Positions 40,608-43,540 of a stretch of 43,540 nucleotides of DNA are shown piece after piece (position 1 is the first letter of the stretch; every line of letters starts with the position of its first letter). The stretch covers positions 1 to 43,540 of the forward strand of contig CAMPCJ010000007.1 in the NCBI GenBank assembly GCA_946645685.1, in the 5' to 3' direction. The notes beneath the pieces are model-generated. The model made no database searches. It worked only from the letters and a program-made list of their open reading frames with translations, and was not told the DNA's origin. Source of the stretch: an uncultured Clostridia bacterium (lineage in GTDB: Bacteria > Bacillota > Clostridia > Oscillospirales > SIG627). A program made the position numbers and the translations under genes.

Positions 40608-41325
40608 ACCACGGCGCCAGAATGGCTTCCTTCAGCGCCCGGGCGCTTTGGTACCGGTCGGACGGGGCGGTGGCGAGGCATTTTTTCAGGATCCTGCCCC
40701 ACTTGCCCCGGCGGTAGCGCTCCACCGTGGGGTGGGCGTGGGTGAGCATCAGGTTGATCACCACGCCCCAGGCGAACAGATCCGTCCGGGCGTCCGTGCG
40801 GCTCATGCCGAACTGCTCCGGCGCGGCAAAGCCCACGGTGCCCAGCGCCGCCGTCTTCTGACTGCGCCCCTCGTCGATCACCGTGGCGATGCCCAGGTCG
40901 ATGAGGGTCGCCCTGCCTTTTTCATCCAGAATGACGTTCTCCGGCTTGAGATCCTTGTGCGCCACGCCCAGCCCGTGCAGCTCCATCAGAGCGTCGCACA
41001 GATCCAGGGCGACGGCGCGCACCGCTTTCCGGGGAAAACGCGGCGTTTCCTTCAAGCGCTTTGCCAGGGTCTCCCCGGGCACGTATTGGATTAAGACCAG
41101 AAAACCGTCCCCGTCCTCCGCCACGTCCAGAACGCGGGCGACCCGGCGGTTCTCCACCCCGGCGAGCCGGGTGAAAACGGCGGGGGAGGCGCCGGCGGGC
41201 AGCCGTTGGCAGATCAGTTTTCTGCCGGTCTGCCGGTGAACGTACAGCGCCTTGTTTTCTCCCAGCGGGCAGAGGCGGTCATAGTCCTTTGCCAGCGTAT
41301 TTAAAATATACGCGTTTTCGTTCAC
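40606..41325 (-). CDS. Hanks-type protein kinase (small, reduced N-lobe)
   Basis: A 239-residue cytoplasmic kinase domain without membrane part. Visible: catalytic loop VAHKDLKPENVIL (His 123, Asp 125, Lys 127, Asn 130), DLG in place of DFG (143-145), GTVGFAAPEQFG activation segment. The N-lobe is short, the Gly-rich loop is not clear (PLGENKALYV), and the usual VAIK Lys appears to be Gln (LICQRL, about residue 40), so activity needs testing. GTG 41325 follows AAAGGAG. Divergent from an XRE-type regulator gene, a pair often seen in Clostridia. Confidence 0.82.
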   Translation of the reverse strand: MNENAYILNTLAKDYDRLCPLGENKALYVHRQTGRKLICQRLPAGASPAVFTRLAGVENRRVARVLDVAEDGDGFLVLIQYVPGETLAKRLKETPRFPRKAVRAVALDLCDALMELHGLGVAHKDLKPENVILDEKGRATLIDLGIATVIDEGRSQKTAALGTVGFAAPEQFGMSRTDARTDLFAWGVVINLMLTHAHPTVERYRRGKWGRILKKCLATAPSDRYQSARALKEAILAPW

Positions 41326-41381
41326 GGCTTCTCCTTTTCCGCGCCCGTGGAGGCGCTTTATCTTGCGGAATGGGTGAATGT

Positions 41382-41410
41382 ATGGTAACATAAAAAAAAG
41401 AAAAAGGCAA
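41382..41410 (-). promoter_or_regulatory. Possible promoter of the kinase gene
   Basis: Minus strand: -35 TTGCCT (41410-41405), 17-base spacer, -10 TACCAT (41387-41382). Confidence 0.45.
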
Positions 41411-41499
41411 TTTTTTTGGAAAAAAAGCAAAAAAAGTGCCGTTTGTGGGCTCACAGCCCACCAAATCCGTAAAAGAAATGTGTAAAATGGAGGGCAAAG

Positions 41500-41970
41500 A
41501 TGGAATTTCATTTTTTCAAATGGAAGAAAGAAGGGAACGATACTTTGCCCAAAAAGACGGAAGAATTGCTGCAGGAACTCAGCACGGTGGCGGATATGAA
41601 GGAATACCTCTCCGGCAACGCGGAGGAATTCATCACCAAGGATTTTTTCACCTATCTGGAGGAATACACCGCCGCCCGGGGATATGACAAAAGTGAAGTG
41701 GCTCGCCTGTCCGGTCTGGATCGGTTTTACGTCTATGAGATCTACCGGGGCAGAAAGGTCCCCGCGTCGGATAAGATCGTCTGCCTGGCGCTGGCGCTGG
41801 AGTTGACGCTGGAGGAGACCCAGCACCTGCTCATGACCGCCTCCCGCCCGGTGCTGTACGCCAAGAAAAAGCGGGACAGCATTTTGATCTTCGCCATCAA
41901 CAACAAAAAGACCGTGGTGGAGACCAACGCCCTGTTGTACGAAGCGGGGGAGGCGCTCCTGCTGGATTGA
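41500..41970 (+). CDS. XRE-type helix-turn-helix protein paired with the kinase
   Basis: A 156-residue protein with a central lambda-repressor-like fold (about residues 60-105: YDKSEVARLSGLDRFYVYEI, then GRKVPASDKIVCLALAL, LEETQHLLM) and a C-terminal helical part (ILIFAINNKKTVVETNALLY). The ATG at 41500 has GGAGGG upstream; a TTG at 41545 would give the MPKKTEELLQEL start seen in relatives, so the start is open to doubt. Upstream lies the hairpin GTGGGCT-CAC-AGCCCAC (41445-41461), a possible operator. It may be controlled by, or control, the divergent kinase. Confidence 0.75.
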   Translation: MEFHFFKWKKEGNDTLPKKTEELLQELSTVADMKEYLSGNAEEFITKDFFTYLEEYTAARGYDKSEVARLSGLDRFYVYEIYRGRKVPASDKIVCLALALELTLEETQHLLMTASRPVLYAKKKRDSILIFAINNKKTVVETNALLYEAGEALLLD

Positions 41971-41981
41971 CCGCAAAAAAA

Positions 41982-42014
41982 AGAGGGACAAGCAAAACGC
42001 TTGTCCCTCTTTTT
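41982..42014 (+). terminator. Intrinsic terminator after the XRE gene
   Basis: AGAGGGACAAGC (41982-41993) pairs with GCTTGTCCCTCT (41999-42010), then TTTT. Confidence 0.9.
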
Positions 42015-42063
42015 GGTTACCCGTCCCCTGAAAATCCTTGTCAAAGAAAATCAGCCATCGCCA

Positions 42064-42092
42064 TTGACATTATAACGGTTTGCCGTTATAAT
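42064..42092 (+). promoter_or_regulatory. Promoter with perfect operator palindrome for the XRE-nucleotidyltransferase module
   Basis: -35 TTGACA (42064-42069), 17-base spacer, -10 TATAAT (42087-42092). A perfect palindrome, ATTATAACGG-N4-CCGTTATAAT (42069-42092), covers the spacer and the -10 box. A protein bound there would block the promoter; the XRE protein encoded next is the natural candidate. Confidence 0.9.
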
Positions 42093-42114
42093 TTAATCAA
42101 GGCAGGTGAATCCT

Positions 42115-42684
42115 ATGAACGTGAACGAGATCATGCGGGAAAAGCATGTATCCAAATACCGTGTAGCCAAGAACAGCGGCATTCCGTATATGACGCTGAA
42201 CGATATCTGCAGCGGCAAAGCCAGACTCGACAAATGCAGTGCATATACGGTGTATAAGCTGGCAAAGGAGCTTGACGTGACAATGGAAGAATTATTGGAA
42301 CCGATCCTAACGCCGCGCCCGGCGTTCGATCTGTTCAGGAGCAACGTCTGCCATAGACTGAAAGAGCTTGGCGATATCGACTTTTTGATCGATACCATTG
42401 AAAGCGACGAGATCACGACCTATTATAAAAGAGCGTGGTATCCCGAAAGTCTGTATCTGCTTGCCATGGTGGATTATATCAGCCGAATGAACGATGTGCC
42501 GCTTTGCGATTCTTACAATGAATTCCGCAAAGCAAAACTCAGAAGCGTTATATACCCTTCAAGCGTCATTGCGGCGGCGGCGGTATCCGGCGACAGCAAG
42601 ATCAAAGAGAAGGCAAGGGAGTCATCCATCCCGGAGTTTATGCGATTTAATATCGTAGAAAGCGAGGTCAGAAATGTCAACTGA
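42115..42684 (+). CDS. XRE-family regulator/antitoxin-like protein
   Basis: A 189-residue protein. N-terminal HTH (about residues 8-65: VSKYRVAKNSGIPYMTLNDI, CSGKARLDKCSAYTV, LAKELDVTMEELLEP) and a C-terminal helical domain of about 110 residues with YYKRAWYPESLYLLAMVDY. The C-terminal part looks like those of regulators linked to nucleotidyltransferases. ATG 42115 has AGGTGAA 7-10 bases upstream. Overlaps the next gene by 11 bases. Lower G+C and codons such as AAA, GAT and ATA differ from the neighbours, which suggests acquisition by transfer. It probably represses its own promoter. Confidence 0.8.
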   Translation: MNVNEIMREKHVSKYRVAKNSGIPYMTLNDICSGKARLDKCSAYTVYKLAKELDVTMEELLEPILTPRPAFDLFRSNVCHRLKELGDIDFLIDTIESDEITTYYKRAWYPESLYLLAMVDYISRMNDVPLCDSYNEFRKAKLRSVIYPSSVIAAAAVSGDSKIKEKARESSIPEFMRFNIVESEVRNVN

Positions 42685-43408
42685 AAACACCCGTGTATTC
42701 AGAAAAGACAATCTCGATCTATTCCTGAAGGAGCTTGCCAAAGAATATAAAAAACTCGCCGGCGGGAATATGCCGGCGGAGATCATCCTGATCGGCGGCG
42801 CGGCGGTCATTGAAAATTACGGATTTCGTGATATGACCACCGACATCGACGCCGTCATAAACGCCGCGTCCGCCATGAAGGACGCGATCAATCGCGTGGG
42901 AGACCGATTCGATCTTCCCAACGGCTGGCTGAACGCGGATTTTCAAAAGACCGGCTCATACAGCCGTAAGCTCTTTCAGTATTCATCCTTTTACAGGACT
43001 TTTAATCAGGTGTTGAACGTGCGCGTCGTGACCGGTGAATATCTGATCGCCATGAAGCTGCGCGCGTTCCGGCAGTACAAAAATGATCTTTCGGATATGA
43101 TCGGCATTTTGACGGAACACGAAAAGCGCGGTGATCCGATGACGTTGGATCGGATCGAGAAAGCGGTGACGGATCTTTACGGCTCATGGAAGGACTTCCC
43201 CAAGGGCGCAAAAGACTTTATGATCAACACGCTTTCCGCAGGGAATTACGAAAAGGTCTATGAACTGGTACGGCAGAACGAAAAGGACGCCAGGGTCGAT
43301 TTGATCGACTTTGAGGACAGATACCCCGGAACGCTAAAAACAGACAACGTGGACGACGTCCTTCAAAACCTCCGTGCGAGAAAGCGCCGGCGTGATCCCG
43401 AACGATAA
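42674..43408 (+). CDS. Nucleotidyltransferase-fold protein (DUF6036/AbiEii-like), possible toxin
   Basis: A 244-residue protein with the nucleotidyltransferase signature LIGGAAVIENYG (GG at 41-42) and D-x-D in TTDIDAV (Asp 57, Asp 59), and a later block VRVVTGEYLIAMKLRAFR with a conserved Lys, as in AbiEii/MenT-type enzymes and DUF6036 proteins. These transfer nucleotides to tRNA or proteins in known toxins. The start overlaps the XRE gene by 11 bases, so both are co-translated. Composition as for the XRE gene. Whether it is toxic is inferred from the arrangement only. Confidence 0.78.
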   Translation: MSTENTRVFRKDNLDLFLKELAKEYKKLAGGNMPAEIILIGGAAVIENYGFRDMTTDIDAVINAASAMKDAINRVGDRFDLPNGWLNADFQKTGSYSRKLFQYSSFYRTFNQVLNVRVVTGEYLIAMKLRAFRQYKNDLSDMIGILTEHEKRGDPMTLDRIEKAVTDLYGSWKDFPKGAKDFMINTLSAGNYEKVYELVRQNEKDARVDLIDFEDRYPGTLKTDNVDDVLQNLRARKRRRDPER

Positions 43409-43428
43409 CAAACTCAATACAGCGACCG

Positions 43429-43456
43429 AGCCGATGAGCGAAACCGTTCATCGGCT
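43429..43456 (+). terminator. Hairpin after the nucleotidyltransferase gene
   Basis: AGCCGATGA (43429-43437) pairs with TCATCGGCT (43448-43456) around a 10-base loop; the following sequence is A-rich, so it is a weak terminator at best. Confidence 0.4.
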
Positions 43457-43488
43457 TAAAAATATCTTTATGACGGCGCACTCAATTA

Positions 43489-43540
43489 AGGATTTATGCG
43501 CTGTTTGAAGCAAAAGATCTCACCAAAACACCGTTTTGGT
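43489..43540. repeat. Dispersed repeat copy 2, cut by the window end
   Basis: Matches 14045-14096 without gaps (five differences in 52 bases). The first arm of the hairpin and the start of the second are present; the rest lies beyond the window. Upstream, CGGCGC also occurs before both copies, 17-20 bases earlier. Confidence 0.8.

Noticed and set aside
41416-41444. Sigma-A promoter for the kinase-linked XRE gene starting with TTGGAA
   Set aside because: No -10 box stands at the right distance.

Overview
The window is a gene-dense stretch, rich in G and C, from a Gram-positive, low-redundancy genome most like an uncultured member of class Clostridia (Bacillota). The evidence is an AddA-type helicase-nuclease, glutamine synthetase type III, sortases of classes B and D, a CpsB/C/D tyrosine-phosphorylation module, a LytR-CpsA-Psr protein, a CIRCE-controlled groES-groL operon and a 24-residue SpoVM-like peptide, which suggests an endospore-forming lineage. 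Strong SD motifs (GGAGG type) and textbook -35/-10 promoters are easy to see. Most genes are packed in operons with ATGA or GTGA overlaps, and no gene-free stretch exceeds about 300 bases.

Layout. 1-7.1 kb: the 3' part of addA, convergent with an asnA-glutamine synthetase III operon whose short leader can fold in two exclusive ways, then an S1-domain RNA-binding protein. 7.1-14.1 kb: an operon of lon, the ribosome-assembly GTPase ysxC, a DinG/XPD-type helicase and a class B sortase, closed by a terminator that is part of a dispersed repeat. 14.1-16.9 kb: a Dabb protein, a sigma factor apparently made from a leaderless mRNA, a zinc-ribbon protein preceded by a degenerate tRNA-like cloverleaf, a two-gene operon with LexA-type boxes, and two very short genes (spoVM-like and a 48-residue membrane protein). 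16.9-25.9 kb: aspartokinase, a glycosyltransferase-GtrA/phosphodiester glycosidase/membrane protein operon, pduL, a NahK-like sugar kinase, and the CpsC-CpsD-CpsB phosphoregulatory module.

25.9-33.9 kb: a probably abundant secreted protein with a non-canonical sorting signal, its neighbouring class D sortase (with a perfect inverted repeat inside the first codons), a membrane protein, a gamma-carbonic anhydrase, rlmA, an LCP protein, a YfhO-type membrane protein and a TtcA-like PP-loop enzyme. 33.9-38.9 kb: groES-groL and a minus-strand operon of TPR protein, DUF4037 protein and metallophosphoesterase. 38.9-43.5 kb: two zinc-ribbon membrane proteins, a divergent protein kinase/XRE pair, and an XRE regulator-nucleotidyltransferase module with lower G+C and a perfect operator palindrome in its promoter, resembling a toxin-antitoxin or defence cassette. 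The window ends inside a second copy of the dispersed repeat seen at 14.05 kb.

The best candidates for new biology are the substrate/sortase unit with its built-in attenuator (25.9-27.2 kb), the tRNA-like leader (15.2 kb), the SOS-type operon beside spoVM (16.3-16.6 kb) and the XRE-nucleotidyltransferase module (42.0-43.4 kb). All functions are read from motifs and overall resemblance; no database search was possible.
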